From assembly GCF_008041935.1 (NCBI RefSeq), contig NZ_VKAC01000001.1, forward strand, positions 124,001 through 188,000: a stretch of 64,000 nucleotides of DNA, given 5' to 3'. This document shows positions 1 through 10,069 of the stretch, piece after piece (position 1 is the stretch's first letter; each line of letters starts with the position of its first letter). A program made the translations under genes and the position numbers. Under the pieces are notes generated by a model. It was not told where the DNA came from, searched no databases, and saw only the letters and a program-made list of their open reading frames with translations. The DNA comes from Quadrisphaera setariae. GTDB lineage: Bacteria; Actinomycetota; Actinomycetes; Actinomycetales; Quadrisphaeraceae.

Positions 1-1
1 C

Positions 2-124
2 GACCAGGGGGCGGGCGAGGACCGCGAGAAGAGCGCCGTGGCCCTCGACGCGGGGATCGACGGCGGAGCCGCCTCGGCGGAGGAGGCCGCTGTGCACGTC
101 GTCCCGGACCCCGAGGAGGCCTGA
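2..124 (+). CDS. C-terminal end of an unidentified gene (partial)
   Basis: This is the last 40 codons of a gene that starts before the window; the reading frame ends in TGA at 122-124. The tail is acidic and alanine-rich and ends in PDPEEA. Nothing in it identifies a family. In related actinobacteria the genes just upstream of rplM are usually rplQ or truA, and L17 proteins of this group often carry such acidic tails, so rplQ is possible, but that rests on position only. Confidence 0.5.
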   Translation, partial: DQGAGEDREKSAVALDAGIDGGAASAEEAAVHVVPDPEEA

Positions 125-203
125 GCCCGCCGCTCTCACGTGCCCGCGGTCTCCGGCCGCGCGGAGGGCCCCGGTCACGGCGCGTCCGGACCGGGGCCGC
201 GTT

Positions 204-233
204 TTGACCCGGCGCACCGGCGCCGAGTAGTCT
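204..233 (+). promoter_or_regulatory. Probable promoter of rplM-rpsI
   Basis: A -35 hexamer TTGACC (204-209) and a -10-like TAGTCT (228-233) are separated by 18 bases in the 238-base gap before rplM. This would give a 5' leader of about 120 bases. I see no structured element I recognise in the rest of the gap. Confidence 0.5.
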
Positions 234-362
234 GCTGGCCGTCGTGCGTTCGACGTCGCCGTGAATGGTGGATCCACCTCCGGCGCACCCCGTCGAACCG
301 CACTCCCAGCAGTACCAGCACCACCCCTCACGAACCACTGTCCACAGAGCGAAGGTCCGAGC

Positions 363-806
363 GTGCGCACGTACACCCCCAAGCCCGGCGAGGTCGACCG
401 CGCCTGGCACGTCATCGACGCCTCGGACGTCGTCCTGGGCCGTCTGGCCAGCCAGACCGCGCGTCTGCTGCGCGGGAAGCACAAGCCCGTGTTCGCGCCG
501 CACGTCGACACCGGTGACTACGTCATCATCATCAACGCCGACAAGGTCGTCCTCACGGGCAGCAAGTCGGAGCAGAAGCGGGTCTACCGCCACTCGGGCT
601 ACCCGGGTGGTCTGAAGTCGGAGCGCTACACCGACCTCCTGGCCCGCGACCCCGAGCGCGCCATCGAGCGCGCTGTGCGCGGCATGATCCCCAAGAACTC
701 CCTGGGCCGTGAGGTCCTCGGCAAGCTCAAGGTCTACGCGGGCCCCGAGCACCCCCACGCCGCCCAGCAGCCCACGCCGTACACCCTGACCCAGGTCGCG
801 CAGTGA
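363..806 (+). CDS. rplM: 50S ribosomal protein L13
   Basis: Ribosomal protein L13, an early-assembly protein of the large subunit. The 147-residue product has the family features: [16 protein letters not shown] near the N terminus, [11 protein letters not shown], the [12 protein letters not shown] motif and the GMIPKN segment. The GTG start at 363 gives the expected N terminus [11 protein letters not shown] and follows a weak GAAGG ribosome site; the open frame continues upstream to 261, but that part has no family similarity. It is followed after 19 bases by rpsI, the usual bacterial pair. Confidence 0.97.
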   Translation: MRTYTPKPGEVDRAWHVIDASDVVLGRLASQTARLLRGKHKPVFAPHVDTGDYVIIINADKVVLTGSKSEQKRVYRHSGYPGGLKSERYTDLLARDPERAIERAVRGMIPKNSLGREVLGKLKVYAGPEHPHAAQQPTPYTLTQVAQ

Positions 807-825
807 GCGCGCAGGAGGACCTCCG

Positions 826-1332
826 TTGAGCACCGACACCGCTCCCGTCGACGCCCCCCTCGAGGACGGCGCCTACGACGAGGACGAGCTGAGCAGCTAC
901 TCGACCACCAGCCCCGGCATCGCCGGTGGCGGCTCGAGCATCACCGCCCCGGGTGCGGCCACCGGCCGTCGCAAGGAGGCCGTGGCGCGGGTGCGCATCG
1001 TCCCCGGCACCGGCCAGTGGTCCATCAACGGGCGCGACCTCGAGTCGTACTTCCCGAACAAGGTCCACCAGCAGATGGTGAACGAGCCCTTCCGCGTCAC
1101 CGAGGTCGAGGGCCGCTTCGACGTCATCGCCCGCATCGACGGCGGCGGCGTCTCCGGCCAGGCCGGTGCGCTCCGCCTGGGCATCGCGCGCTCCCTCAAC
1201 GGGATCGACGTCGAGGCCAACCGTCCTTCGCTCAAGAAGGCCGGTTTCCTGAGCCGCGACGCGCGGATCAAGGAGCGCAAGAAGGCCGGCCTCAAGAAGG
1301 CCCGCAAGGCTCCCCAGTACAGCAAGCGCTGA
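826..1332 (+). CDS. rpsI: 30S ribosomal protein S9
   Basis: Ribosomal protein S9 of the small-subunit head, 168 residues. The core starts near residue 47 ([18 protein letters not shown]) and ends with the conserved basic tail APQYSKR, whose terminal Arg reaches the P-site tRNA. The first ~45 residues are an acidic, Ser/Gly-rich extension common in actinobacterial S9. The start is the rare TTG at 826, chosen because a strong AGGAGG site lies at 813-818. It is cotranscribed with rplM. Confidence 0.97.
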   Translation: MSTDTAPVDAPLEDGAYDEDELSSYSTTSPGIAGGGSSITAPGAATGRRKEAVARVRIVPGTGQWSINGRDLESYFPNKVHQQMVNEPFRVTEVEGRFDVIARIDGGGVSGQAGALRLGIARSLNGIDVEANRPSLKKAGFLSRDARIKERKKAGLKKARKAPQYSKR

Positions 1333-1386
1333 CCCGGCTCGTCCGGCTGCAGCTTCCCCGCAGCACGAGCAGGACCAGAGGCTGAC

Positions 1387-2733
1387 ATGGGTCGCTATTT
1401 CGGCACCGACGGCGTGCGCGGTCTCGCGAACGTCGACGTCACCGCGGAGCTCGCCCTCGACCTGTCGGTGGCCGCGGCGCACGTGCTCGGAGACGCAGGA
1501 GCGTTCTCCGGGCACCGCCCGCGGGCCGTGGTCGGGCGCGACCCCCGTGCGTCGGGAGAGTTCCTCTCGGCCGCGGTGGTCGCGGGCCTGGCGAGCGCCG
1601 GGGTCGACGTCTCCGACGTCGGGGTGCTGCCGACCCCGGGCATCGCCCACGTCGTCGCCGCCACCGGTGCGGACCTCGGCGTGGTGCTGTCGGCCTCTCA
1701 CAACCCGGTGCCGGACAACGGCATCAAGTTCTTCGCCCGTGGCGGCCACAAGCTGCCGGACGAGGTGGAGGACGCCATCGAGGGGCGCCTGCGCGAGCCG
1801 TGGGCGCGCCCCACGGGCGCCGGCGTCGGGCGGGTCACCGCCGACGCCGGTGCCGGGGCGAGGTACGTGGACCACCTCCTCACCACGCTGCCGCACCGGC
1901 TGGACGGCCTCCGCGTCGTGGTCGACTGCGCCCACGGCGCGGCCTGGAGCGTCGGGCCGGAGGCCCTGCGCCGCGCGGGTGCTGACGTCGTCGTCATCGG
2001 CGCCGCCCCGGACGGTCTCAACACCAACGACGGTGTCGGGTCGACGCACCTGGGTCCCCTGCAGCGCGCGGTCGTCGAGCACGGCGCTGACGCCGGCATC
2101 GCCTTCGACGGCGACGCGGACCGCTGCCTGGCCGTGGACGCCACCGGCGCCACCATCGACGGCGACCAGATCATGGGCGTGCTGGCGCTGGCCCTCGCCG
2201 ACCGAGGTCAGCTGCCCGGGTCGGTGCTGGTGGCCACGGTGATGAGCAACCTCGGTCTCCTGCTGGCGATGCGCGCCGCCGGCGTCGAGGTGCTGCAGAC
2301 CGCCGTGGGCGACCGGTACGTGCTCGAGGCCATGCGCGACGGCGGTTACTCCCTCGGCGGTGAGCAGTCCGGGCACGTCGTCATGCTCGAGCACCAGACC
2401 ACCGGCGACGGCGTCCTCACGGCGCTGCACCTGCTCGCGCGGGTCGCCGAGCTCGGCCGACCGCTGGCGGAGGTCGCCTCCGTGGTCCGGCGGCTGCCCC
2501 AGGTGCTGGTCAACGTGCCCGGCGTCGACAAGTCCCGGGCCAGCAGCGACGAGCACGTCGCCGCGGCCGTCGCCGAGGCCTCCGCCGAGCTCGGTACCAC
2601 CGGGCGCGTCCTGCTGCGGCCCTCCGGCACCGAGCCGCTGGTCCGCGTGATGGTCGAGGCCGGCGACCAGGGTCAGGCGCGTTCCGTCGCCGACCGCCTC
2701 GCGGCCGTCGTGGGCGAGCGCCTGGCCCTCTGA
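1387..2733 (+). CDS. glmM: Phosphoglucosamine mutase
   Basis: Converts glucosamine 6-phosphate to glucosamine 1-phosphate for UDP-GlcNAc and peptidoglycan synthesis. The 448-residue protein begins with the family signature [11 protein letters not shown]. It contains the catalytic phosphoserine loop [15 protein letters not shown] (about residues 101-115), the metal-binding loop DGDADRC and the phosphate-binding C-terminal loop [12 protein letters not shown]. Its length is normal for GlmM. It lies 54 bases after rpsI, the same order as in Mycobacterium (rplM-rpsI-mrsA), and acts just downstream of glmS, which is also in this window. Confidence 0.97.
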   Translation: MGRYFGTDGVRGLANVDVTAELALDLSVAAAHVLGDAGAFSGHRPRAVVGRDPRASGEFLSAAVVAGLASAGVDVSDVGVLPTPGIAHVVAATGADLGVVLSASHNPVPDNGIKFFARGGHKLPDEVEDAIEGRLREPWARPTGAGVGRVTADAGAGARYVDHLLTTLPHRLDGLRVVVDCAHGAAWSVGPEALRRAGADVVVIGAAPDGLNTNDGVGSTHLGPLQRAVVEHGADAGIAFDGDADRCLAVDATGATIDGDQIMGVLALALADRGQLPGSVLVATVMSNLGLLLAMRAAGVEVLQTAVGDRYVLEAMRDGGYSLGGEQSGHVVMLEHQTTGDGVLTALHLLARVAELGRPLAEVASVVRRLPQVLVNVPGVDKSRASSDEHVAAAVAEASAELGTTGRVLLRPSGTEPLVRVMVEAGDQGQARSVADRLAAVVGERLAL

Positions 2734-2770
2734 GGGCAGCGCCGCGCCACGACGACCCCTCGGGTGCGGC

Positions 2771-3217
2771 TCAGCGCAGCGCCAGACCAGCTGCGAGCCC
2801 CGCGCCGAGTGCGGCGAGGCTCCCGAGCAGGTGCACCGCCGCGGTGGTCGCGGCGGCGACCCACCGGCGGGCCTGGAGCAGGCGGACCACCTCCACCACG
2901 GCGCTGCTGAAGGTGGTGAAGGACCCGCAGAAGCCGGTCGCCCCGGCCACCAGCCACAGCGGACCGCGCGACGTGGACGCGCCGTCGGGGGCGAGACCCA
3001 CGAGGACGCCCAGGACGAGGGCGCCCAGGAGGTTCACCGCCAGCGTGCCCGGCGGCACGGCGGGAGGAGCCGCCCCAGCGCTCCGGACGATCCGTCCGGC
3101 CCGGCGGCGGGCCCAGCGGGCCGCCACGGCCTGGTCGAGCGCGAAGCGCGCCGGGGCGCCGACCACCCCGCCGAGCACGACGAGCAGCAGGTCCGCCCCA
3201 CCCACCGGACCGGTCAC
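2771..3217 (-). CDS. fluC: Fluoride channel FluC, second copy
   Basis: Small membrane protein of the FluC (CrcB) fluoride-exporting channel family, 148 residues with four hydrophobic segments. It shows the family motifs GGVVGAPARF near the N terminus, NLLGALVLG in the second helix and GFCGSFTTFSSAVVE, which contributes the Phe-box and central sodium-site region. The GTG start at 3217 overlaps the TGA of the preceding fluC by four bases (GTGA), so the two are probably translated together. Many Gram-positive bacteria encode two FluC proteins that assemble as a heterodimer; that arrangement is inferred here from the tandem genes. The open frame runs further upstream but only as a shadow of the first copy. 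Confidence 0.9.
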   Translation of the reverse strand: MTGPVGGADLLLVVLGGVVGAPARFALDQAVAARWARRRAGRIVRSAGAAPPAVPPGTLAVNLLGALVLGVLVGLAPDGASTSRGPLWLVAGATGFCGSFTTFSSAVVEVVRLLQARRWVAAATTAAVHLLGSLAALGAGLAAGLALR

Positions 3218-3726
3218 CGCGCGCCCCTGCGAGGGTCCGGTCCTGCCGGTGAGCCGTCGCGCGTCCGTCCGGGGGCTGTGGCGGAGCCCACGAGGACGCC
3301 CACCGCCGCGCACGCCAGCCCTCCCGCCACGGTGGCCAGCGCGTAGCCGGTTCCGAGCGCCACCCGGCCCGAGCGCAGGTACTGGTCGACCTCGAGGGCG
3401 AACGAGCTGTAGGTGGTGAACGCCCCCAGCACCCCGGTGCCGACGGCGAGCCTGACGGCGCGCCGCCTGCCCGCGTCGGGCCCGCGGCGCGCGAGCGCCT
3501 CGAGGACGAGGCCGAGGGCGAAGGCGCCCACGAGGTTGGTGGTGAAGGTGGCCGTCGGCCACCCGGACGACGGTCCGGGCAGCCACAGCGCCAGGGCCCA
3601 GCGCAGCGGCGCCCCGACGGCGCCTCCCAGCGCCACCAGACCCAGCAGGTGCCACGGTGGGGGGCTGCCCCACCGTCCGCCCTCGCGACCCTCCCGGTCC
3701 TCGGGCGGCGCCGTCGTCCCGCTCAC
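3214..3726 (-). CDS. fluC: Fluoride channel FluC, first copy
   Basis: First of two tandem FluC/CrcB fluoride-channel subunits, 170 residues. A hydrophilic N-terminal stretch of about 25 residues precedes four transmembrane segments with GGAVGAPLRW, NLVGAFALG and GVLGAFTTYSSFALE. The last motif carries the Phe/Thr/Ser residues that line the fluoride path. The ATG at 3726 lies 7 bases after the coaA stop, so the pair may be cotranscribed with coaA. The C-terminal 20 residues are polar and unconserved. I see no fluoride (crcB) riboswitch upstream. Confidence 0.9.
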   Translation of the reverse strand: MSGTTAPPEDREGREGGRWGSPPPWHLLGLVALGGAVGAPLRWALALWLPGPSSGWPTATFTTNLVGAFALGLVLEALARRGPDAGRRRAVRLAVGTGVLGAFTTYSSFALEVDQYLRSGRVALGTGYALATVAGGLACAAVGVLVGSATAPGRTRDGSPAGPDPRRGAR

Positions 3727-3733
3727 GACGGGC

Positions 3734-4792
3734 TCACAGCTTGCGCAGGCGCACGCGCGTCACCGAGTGGTCTGCGGCCTTGCGCAGCACGATGGTGGCC
3801 CGGCCGCGGGTCGGCAGGACGTTCTCCACGAGGTTGGGCTCGTTGATGCTGGACCAGATCTCCCGCGCGCGGGCGCGGGCCTGGGCGTCGGACAGGTCCG
3901 CGTACCGGCGGAAGTACGACTCCGGCCGGGAGAACGCGGTCTGCCGCAGCCGCAGGAAGCGCTCCTCGTACCAGCTGGCCACGTCCTCGGTGCGCGCGTC
4001 GACGTACAGCGAGACGTCGAAGAAGTCGCTCACCGCCAGCCCGGTGCGCCCGTCGCTGCGCGGGCGGGCGGGCTGCAGCACGTTGAGGCCCTCCACGATG
4101 AGGACGTCGGGGGAGCGCACGACCACCTCGGCGCCGGGGACGATGTCGTAGACGAGGTGGGAGTACAGGGGGGCCCGCACCTCGGGGGCCCCGGACTTCA
4201 CGGCGGTGACGAAGCGGAGCAGCGCACGCCGGTCGTAGGACTCCGGGAAGCCCTTGCGCCCGAGCAGCCCGCGGCGCTCCAGCTCGGCGTTGGGCAGCAG
4301 GAAGCCGTCGGTGGTCACCAGCTCCACCCGCGGGGTGTCCGCCCAGTGCGACAGCAGCTCGCGCAGCAGGCGCGCCACCGTCGACTTGCCGACGGCCACC
4401 GACCCCGCCACCCCGATGACGAAGGGGGTGCGGGGCCCGGGCGCCACCCCGGAGCCGTCGCCCAGGAACGTCGAGGTCACGGCGTGCATCCGGGCGGCAC
4501 CGGCGGCGTAGAGGTTCAGCAGCCGTGACAGCGGCAGGTAGACCTCCTCGACCTCCCGCAGGTCGATCCGCTCGCCCAGGCCCCGTACGCGCTCGAGGTC
4601 GGCCGCGGTGAGGTTCATGGGGGTGGAGGCGCGCAGCCGGATCCACGCGGCCCTGTCGAGGTCCACGAAGGGGGAGGAGCCCGGTCGTCCCGTCGCCGGG
4701 GCCGCGGAGAGGGGGCCCGTCGTCGTCGTGCCCGTCGTCCTGGCCGGCCGCGCGCCCGTCGACGGGCCGGTGGCTGGCAGGACGGGTTCCAC
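3734..4792 (-). CDS. coaA: Pantothenate kinase, type I
   Basis: ATP-dependent phosphorylation of pantothenate, the committed step of coenzyme A synthesis. The P-loop [12 protein letters not shown] lies near residue 130, followed by TTDGFLLPN, the KGFPESYD motif and IVEGLNVLQ, all typical of bacterial CoaA. The product from GTG 4792 is 352 residues, about 35 longer than usual. The first ~38 residues are Thr/Pro/Gly-rich and may not be translated, but there is no better start before the conserved [11 protein letters not shown]. It is divergent from glmS with only 43 bases between the start codons. Confidence 0.93.
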   Translation of the reverse strand: MEPVLPATGPSTGARPARTTGTTTTGPLSAAPATGRPGSSPFVDLDRAAWIRLRASTPMNLTAADLERVRGLGERIDLREVEEVYLPLSRLLNLYAAGAARMHAVTSTFLGDGSGVAPGPRTPFVIGVAGSVAVGKSTVARLLRELLSHWADTPRVELVTTDGFLLPNAELERRGLLGRKGFPESYDRRALLRFVTAVKSGAPEVRAPLYSHLVYDIVPGAEVVVRSPDVLIVEGLNVLQPARPRSDGRTGLAVSDFFDVSLYVDARTEDVASWYEERFLRLRQTAFSRPESYFRRYADLSDAQARARAREIWSSINEPNLVENVLPTRGRATIVLRKAADHSVTRVRLRKL

Positions 4793-4822
4793 GGGGCGCC
4801 ATCATGCCCTCCGCGCGCCCCG

Positions 4823-4828
4823 TAGCCT
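4823..4828 (+). promoter_or_regulatory. -10 element of glmS, leaderless arrangement
   Basis: TAGCCT ends 7 bases before the glmS ATG, so transcription should begin at or next to the start codon. No Shine-Dalgarno sequence is present. The -35 region is not recognisable. Confidence 0.5.
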
Positions 4829-4835
4829 TCCCGCC

Positions 4836-6803
4836 ATGTGCGGCATCGTGGGCTACGCAGGTCCCCGTCCCACCGTCCGGCCCAGCGACCCCGCCGGCGG
4901 TGAGGCCCTGGCGGTGGTCCTGGAGGGGCTGCGGCGGCTGGAGTACCGGGGGTACGACAGCGCGGGCGTGGCCCTGGTCGTGGAGCGGGAGGTGCCCTCC
5001 GGCAGCGCTGACGGCGTCCCGCTCGGGGCGCACGAGCTGCGCGTGAGCAAGCGCGCCGGTCGCCTGGCGCGCCTCGTGGAGGCCCTCGAGGCCGACCCCG
5101 TGCCGGACGCCGCCGCGGCCATCGGGCACACCCGGTGGGCGACGCACGGCGGGCCCACCGACGCCAACGCCCACCCGCACACCAGCGCCGACGGCCGCCT
5201 GGCCGTCATCCACAACGGGATCATCGAGAACTACGCGGCGCTCAAGGCCGAGCTGCTCGAGCAGGGCGTCGTCTTCACCTCCCAGACCGACACCGAGGTC
5301 ACCGCCCACCTGCTGGGCCGCGCCGCCGCGAGCCACCTGGGGCGCGTCGGCCAGCCCGACGGCCCTGCGGACCCGGCCACCGCGCTCGCGGACGCCATGC
5401 GCGAGGTGTGCGCCGGCCTGGAGGGCGCCTTCACGCTGCTGGCCGTGCACGCCGACGCCCCCGGTGTCGTCGTGGGGGCGCGCCGCAACTCCCCCCTCGT
5501 GGTGGGGCTGGGGGAGGGCGCCAACTACCTCGGCTCCGACGTCGCCGCGTTCATCGGCCGCACCCGCTCGGCCCTCGAGCTCGGGCAGGACCAGGTGGTG
5601 ACCATCACCGCCACGTCGGTGGACGTCACCGGCTTCGACGGGACGCCCGTGGTGCCGCGCGCCTTCACGGTCGACTGGGACGCCGCCGCCGCCGAGAAGG
5701 GCGGCTACCAGTGGTACATGGACAAGGAGATCCACGAGCAGCCGAAGGCCGTGGCCGACACGCTGCTGGGCCGCACCGACGCCAGCGGCGCGCTGGTGCT
5801 GGACGAGCTGCGCATGGACACCGCCGTCCTGCGCCGCACCGACAAGATCATCGTCATCGCGTGCGGCACCTCGGCGTACGCGGGCCACGTGGCCAAGTAC
5901 GCCGTCGAGCACTGGTGCCGGATCCCGGTGGAGGTCGAGCTCGCCAGCGAGTTCCGCTACCGCGACCCGGTCCTCACCGAGCGGACGCTCGTGGTGGCCA
6001 TCTCCCAGTCGGGGGAGTCGATGGACGTCGTCATGGCCGTGCGCCACGCCCGCGAGCAGGGCGCCAAGGTCCTCGCCATCTGCAACACGCAGGGCTCGAC
6101 CATCCCGCGCGAGGCCGACGCCGCGCTGTACACGCACGCCGGGCCCGAGGTGGCCGTCGCCTCGACCAAGGCGTTCCTCGCGCAGATCACGGCCTGCTAC
6201 CTGCTGGGCCTGTTCCTCGCGCAGCTGCGCGGCAACATGTTCGCCGACGAGGTCCGCGCCGTCCTGCGCCAGCTGCACCAGATGCCCGACGCCGTGCAGA
6301 CGGTGCTCGACCGCACCGAGGGGGTGCGCGAGCTGGCCCGCGAGCTGGCGGACTCGAAGTCCGTGCTCTTCCTGGGGCGCCACGTCGGCTTCCCGGTGGC
6401 ACTGGAGGGCGCGCTCAAGCTCAAGGAGCTCGCCTACCTGCACGCCGAGGGGTTCGCCGCCGGTGAGCTCAAGCACGGCCCGATCGCGCTGGTGGAGGAG
6501 GGTCAGCCCGTGTTCGTCATCGTGCCCTCGCCCGACAGCCGCGACTCCCTGCACGCCAAGGTGGTCTCCAACGCGCAGGAGGTGCGCGCCCGCGGAGCCC
6601 GGACCATCGTCATCGCCGAGGACGGCGACGACGCGGTGCTCGGCTCGGCCGACCTCGTGGTGCGGGTGCCGCGCGTGCCCACGCTCATGGCGCCCCTGGT
6701 GACCGTGGTGCCCCTGCAGGTGTTCGCGATGGAGGTGGCCAGCGCCAAGGGCCTGGACGTCGACCAGCCCCGCAACCTCGCCAAGTCCGTCACCGTCGAG
6801 TGA
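4836..6803 (+). CDS. glmS: Glutamine-fructose-6-phosphate aminotransferase (isomerizing)
   Basis: Makes glucosamine 6-phosphate from fructose 6-phosphate and glutamine, the first step of UDP-GlcNAc synthesis. MCGIVGYAG at the start places the nucleophile Cys2 of the class II glutaminase domain, which includes [13 protein letters not shown] and HNGIIENY. Two SIS sugar-isomerase domains follow ([25 protein letters not shown]), and the C terminus NLAKSVTVE is the conserved tail. The length of 655 residues is about 40 above E. coli GlmS because of insertions near residues 45-65 and 175-190. The ATG at 4836 is fixed by the Cys2 requirement. acpS follows 4 bases later. Confidence 0.97.
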   Translation: MCGIVGYAGPRPTVRPSDPAGGEALAVVLEGLRRLEYRGYDSAGVALVVEREVPSGSADGVPLGAHELRVSKRAGRLARLVEALEADPVPDAAAAIGHTRWATHGGPTDANAHPHTSADGRLAVIHNGIIENYAALKAELLEQGVVFTSQTDTEVTAHLLGRAAASHLGRVGQPDGPADPATALADAMREVCAGLEGAFTLLAVHADAPGVVVGARRNSPLVVGLGEGANYLGSDVAAFIGRTRSALELGQDQVVTITATSVDVTGFDGTPVVPRAFTVDWDAAAAEKGGYQWYMDKEIHEQPKAVADTLLGRTDASGALVLDELRMDTAVLRRTDKIIVIACGTSAYAGHVAKYAVEHWCRIPVEVELASEFRYRDPVLTERTLVVAISQSGESMDVVMAVRHAREQGAKVLAICNTQGSTIPREADAALYTHAGPEVAVASTKAFLAQITACYLLGLFLAQLRGNMFADEVRAVLRQLHQMPDAVQTVLDRTEGVRELARELADSKSVLFLGRHVGFPVALEGALKLKELAYLHAEGFAAGELKHGPIALVEEGQPVFVIVPSPDSRDSLHAKVVSNAQEVRARGARTIVIAEDGDDAVLGSADLVVRVPRVPTLMAPLVTVVPLQVFAMEVASAKGLDVDQPRNLAKSVTVE

Positions 6804-6807
6804 GCCG

Positions 6808-7179
6808 ATGATCGTCGGCGTCGGCATCGACGTCGTGGGCGTGGAGAGGTTCGGGCGCACCCTGGACCGCACCCCCGCGCTGCGCGACAGGCTCTTCACC
6901 CCCGCCGAGCGCGACCTGCCGCTGGAGTCCCTGGCGGCGCGCTTCGCCGCCAAGGAGGCCGTGGCCAAGGCCCTCGGGGCACCGGCCGGGCTGGGGTGGC
7001 ACGACGCCGAGGTGGAGCGCTCCGCCTCCGGCCGACCGGTGCTGCGCGTGAGCGGCACCGTCGCAGCAGCCGCCGCCGCGCTCGGCGTCACCTCCTGGCA
7101 CGTCTCCCTCACCCACGACGCCGGCGTGGCCTCCGCGGTGGTCGTCGCGGAGGCGCTGGGGCAGGCTGCGACCCCGTGA
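6808..7179 (+). CDS. acpS: Holo-[acyl-carrier-protein] synthase
   Basis: Transfers 4'-phosphopantetheine from CoA to acyl carrier protein. The 123-residue protein has the two AcpS signatures: [12 protein letters not shown] with the Mg-binding Asp near residue 8, and [12 protein letters not shown] with the Glu near residue 50. [14 protein letters not shown] closes the domain. It sits 4 bases after glmS and overlaps the next gene by GTGA, so it belongs to a glmS-acpS-nnr-alr-tsaE operon. Confidence 0.95.
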   Translation: MIVGVGIDVVGVERFGRTLDRTPALRDRLFTPAERDLPLESLAARFAAKEAVAKALGAPAGLGWHDAEVERSASGRPVLRVSGTVAAAAAALGVTSWHVSLTHDAGVASAVVVAEALGQAATP

Positions 7180-8795
7180 CCACTGCGCACGCCGTCGACG
7201 CCGTCCGGCGCGCCGAGGCCGCGGCCGACCCCCACCTGGCCTCCCGCCCCGCCGGTCAGGACGGTCCGCTCATGCTGCGGGCCGCCGCCGGGCTGGCCGC
7301 GGTGGTGGCCGGTGAGGTGCGCCGCCGCCGCGGACGCCTCTACGGCGCGCGGGTGGTGCTGCTGGTGGGAACGGGCAGCAACGGCGGCGACGCCCTGCAC
7401 GCCGGCGCACGCCTGGCCGCCGGAGGAGCGCAGGTGACCGCGCTGCTGGCCGGTCCCCGCGCCCACGCCGGGGGGCTCGCCTCCCTGCGCGCCGCGGGCG
7501 GACGCGTGCTGCCCGGTGCCGCCTCGTCGGGCGGGCCGGACCGGCCGGGCCACCAGGACGACGACCGCGGCCGCGCCGCCGGCGCCTCCTCCGCTGCCGA
7601 GGTCGCGCTGTCCGGTGCCGACGTCGTGCTCGACGGGCTGCTGGGCACCGGAGGCAGGCCCGGCCTGGACGCCGCGGCCGCCGGGCTGGTCGCCGCCGTC
7701 CCGCCCGCTGCGCTCGTGGTGGCTGTCGACGTGCCCAGCGGGGTGGACGCCGACAGCGGTGAGCTCCCGCGCGACGCGGCCGGGCGCCCCTCGTGCGTCC
7801 ACGCCGACCTCACCGTGACCTTCGGCACCGCCAAGCCGGCGCTGCTGCTGCCGCCGGCGGCGCGCGTGGTCGGACGCGTCGTCGTCGTCGACATCGGGCT
7901 CGACCCCGCCGCGCTGGGACCGGCGGCGGTGGAGGAGCTCGACCCCGAGCAGGCCGCCCTGCTGTGGCCGGTGCCGGGGCCGCAGGACGACAAGTACTCC
8001 CGCGGCGTGCTGGGGGTGGTGGCCGGAGGCGACACGTACACCGGGGCGGCGCTGCTGTGCACCACCGCCGCCGTGCGCGCGGGTGCCGGGATGGTCCGCT
8101 ACGTCGGCCCGCCGAGGCCCACCGAGCTGGTCCGGCAGCGGCTGCCGGAGGTGGTCCCCGGCGCCGGCCGCGTGCAGGCGTGGGCCGTCGGCTCCGGAGT
8201 CGACCCCGACGACGACGCCCAGGCCGGACCGCTGGCGCAGGCGCTCGCCGCTGCCGTCGACGACGGCGTGCCGTGCCTGCTGGACGCCGGTGCGCTGCCC
8301 GCGCTCGCGGCGCGGGTGCGAGCGGGCGGCCCGCTCGACCCGGAGGGCACGGCGGTGCTCCTGACGCCGCACGCGGGAGAGCTCGCCCGCCTGCTGGCCG
8401 AGCTCGGTCGTGAGGACGGCGAGCGCGTGGAGCGCTCGGCCGTGGAGGAGCGACCCCTCGAGCACGCCCTGCGCGCCGCGCGCGCCACCGGCGCCGTCGT
8501 CCTGCTCAAGGGCTCCACGACCCTGCTGGCGACGCCCGACGGCAGGGTCCGCGCGCAGACCGACGGGCCGGGCTGGCTGGGCACGGCGGGCGCCGGGGAC
8601 GTCCTCGCCGGCATCGCCGGCGTGCTGCTCGCGGCCGGCCTGGCGCCCTTCGACGCCGGGGCGCTGGCCACCGCCGTCCACGGCCGCGCCGCGGCCGTGG
8701 CGAGCGCCGGTGGACCGCTGCACGCCGAGGCGGTGGCGCTGGCCGTGCCGGGCGTGGTCGCGCACCTGCTGACCCGACGGGAGTGGCCCGCGTGA
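7176..8795 (+). CDS. nnr: Bifunctional NAD(P)HX epimerase / ADP-dependent NAD(P)HX dehydratase
   Basis: Repairs hydrated NADH and NADPH. The N-terminal YjeF epimerase domain (about residues 1-225) has [14 protein letters not shown] and a [11 protein letters not shown] loop. The C-terminal ribokinase-like dehydratase domain has the substrate loop [25 protein letters not shown] and the catalytic [11 protein letters not shown]. The total of 539 residues is normal for the fused enzyme. The GTG start at 7176 overlaps the acpS stop by four bases. An Asp/Arg/Gly-rich insertion of about 25 residues near residues 115-140 is unusual and looks like a disordered loop. Confidence 0.93.
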   Translation: MTTAHAVDAVRRAEAAADPHLASRPAGQDGPLMLRAAAGLAAVVAGEVRRRRGRLYGARVVLLVGTGSNGGDALHAGARLAAGGAQVTALLAGPRAHAGGLASLRAAGGRVLPGAASSGGPDRPGHQDDDRGRAAGASSAAEVALSGADVVLDGLLGTGGRPGLDAAAAGLVAAVPPAALVVAVDVPSGVDADSGELPRDAAGRPSCVHADLTVTFGTAKPALLLPPAARVVGRVVVVDIGLDPAALGPAAVEELDPEQAALLWPVPGPQDDKYSRGVLGVVAGGDTYTGAALLCTTAAVRAGAGMVRYVGPPRPTELVRQRLPEVVPGAGRVQAWAVGSGVDPDDDAQAGPLAQALAAAVDDGVPCLLDAGALPALAARVRAGGPLDPEGTAVLLTPHAGELARLLAELGREDGERVERSAVEERPLEHALRAARATGAVVLLKGSTTLLATPDGRVRAQTDGPGWLGTAGAGDVLAGIAGVLLAAGLAPFDAGALATAVHGRAAAVASAGGPLHAEAVALAVPGVVAHLLTRREWPA

Positions 8796-10069
8796 GCGCT
8801 CAGCCGACCGACCAGCCGACCGACCAGCCGGCTGACGGGTGGCACGAGCACTGGACCGGGCAGGTGGTGGTGGACCTCGACGCCATCGCCGCCAACACGG
8901 CCCTGCTCGTGGAGCGCGCCGCGCCCGCCGCCGTCATGGCCGTGGTGAAGGCCGACGCCTACGGCCACGGCCTGGTGCCCGCTGCCCGCGCCGCCCTGGC
9001 GGGGGGCGCCACCTGGCTGGGCGTCGCGCAGCTGGGGGAGGCCCTGGCACTGCGCGCCGCTGGTGTCGACGCGCGGGTGCTGTGCTGGCTGTGGGTGCCC
9101 GGCGAGGACGTGGCGGCCGCCGTGGCGGCGGGGGTGGACCTGTCGGCCTCCTCGGCGCAGGCCGTGGAGGTCCTCGCCGACGCCGCCCGCGCGGCGGGCC
9201 GGCCGGTGCGGCTGCACCTGGAGGCGGAGACCGGGATGGGCCGCGGGGGCGCGGCGCCGCAGGACTGGCCCGAGGCGGTGCGCGCCGCCCTGGCGGCCCG
9301 GGAGCAGGGGCTGGCGGAGCTGGTCGGCACGTGGTCGCACCTCGCGCGCGCCGACGAGCCCGGGCACCCGAGCCTCCTGCTCCAGCGCGAGGCGTTCGAG
9401 CAGGCGCTGGCGGTCGCCGCGGAGCTGGGCGCGGCGTTCGCGCTGCGCCACCTCGCCAACTCGGCCGCGCTCCTCACCGACCCCGGCACCCGGTACGACC
9501 TCGTGCGGCCCGGCATCGCCGTCTACGGCCTCTCCCCGGGCGAGGGCGTCGGCAGCTCCGAGCAGCTGGGCCTGCGCCCCGCGATGGCGCTGCGGACCCG
9601 GCTGGCGCTCGTGAAGGACGTCGACGCCGGCCAGGGCGTCTCCTACGGGCACACCTACACCACCGAGCGCCCCACCCGGCTGGGCCTGGTGCCGCTGGGG
9701 TACGCCGACGGCGTGCCCCGCGCCGCCAGCGGCACCGGACCGGTGGCCGTGGCCGGCGGGATGACCGCGGTGGCCGGCCGGGTGTGCATGGACCAGTTCG
9801 TGGTGGACCTGGGGGGACTCCCCGGCGCCGCGCGCGCGGCCGCGGGCGACGTCGTGGAGCTCTTCGGCAGCGGCGCGCTCGGCGGGCCCACCGCGGAGGA
9901 CTGGGCCCGGGCGTCCGGCACCATCGGGTACGAGGTGGTGGCCCGCGTCTCCGCGCGGCTCCCGCGCCGGTACACCGGGACCGCCGGGGTGCCGCGGAGC
10001 GACCCGGCGACCGACGACGGCCAGCACACCGGCCACGAGACCAGCGAGCAGGGAGGACCAGGGCTGTGA
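8792..10069 (+). CDS. alr: Alanine racemase
   Basis: PLP-dependent interconversion of L- and D-alanine for peptidoglycan. The PLP lysine lies in AVVKADAYGHG (about residue 51). The catalytic Tyr region is SYGHTYTTERPTRLGLVPLGYADG, and GRVCMDQFVVDL is the family motif. The product is 425 residues from GTG 8792, which overlaps the previous stop by four bases; a GTG 9 bases earlier is also open but less likely. The first ~12 residues come from a short tandem repeat encoding QPTD units and are not conserved. A C-terminal hydrophilic tail of about 30 residues follows the racemase fold. Confidence 0.95.
   Translation: MSAQPTDQPTDQPADGWHEHWTGQVVVDLDAIAANTALLVERAAPAAVMAVVKADAYGHGLVPAARAALAGGATWLGVAQLGEALALRAAGVDARVLCWLWVPGEDVAAAVAAGVDLSASSAQAVEVLADAARAAGRPVRLHLEAETGMGRGGAAPQDWPEAVRAALAAREQGLAELVGTWSHLARADEPGHPSLLLQREAFEQALAVAAELGAAFALRHLANSAALLTDPGTRYDLVRPGIAVYGLSPGEGVGSSEQLGLRPAMALRTRLALVKDVDAGQGVSYGHTYTTERPTRLGLVPLGYADGVPRAASGTGPVAVAGGMTAVAGRVCMDQFVVDLGGLPGAARAAAGDVVELFGSGALGGPTAEDWARASGTIGYEVVARVSARLPRRYTGTAGVPRSDPATDDGQHTGHETSEQGGPGL

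Noticed and set aside
2771-3673. A fused double FluC protein
   Set aside because: The longer open frame only runs through the first fluC gene in another phase; both copies have their own start and stop, joined by GTGA.
3723-8765. Open frame of 1680 codons on the minus strand across coaA, glmS, acpS and nnr
   Set aside because: It is antisense to well-identified genes and its product is low-complexity Arg/Gly/His/Ala sequence. It reflects the very high GC content; only the coaA reading frame is real.
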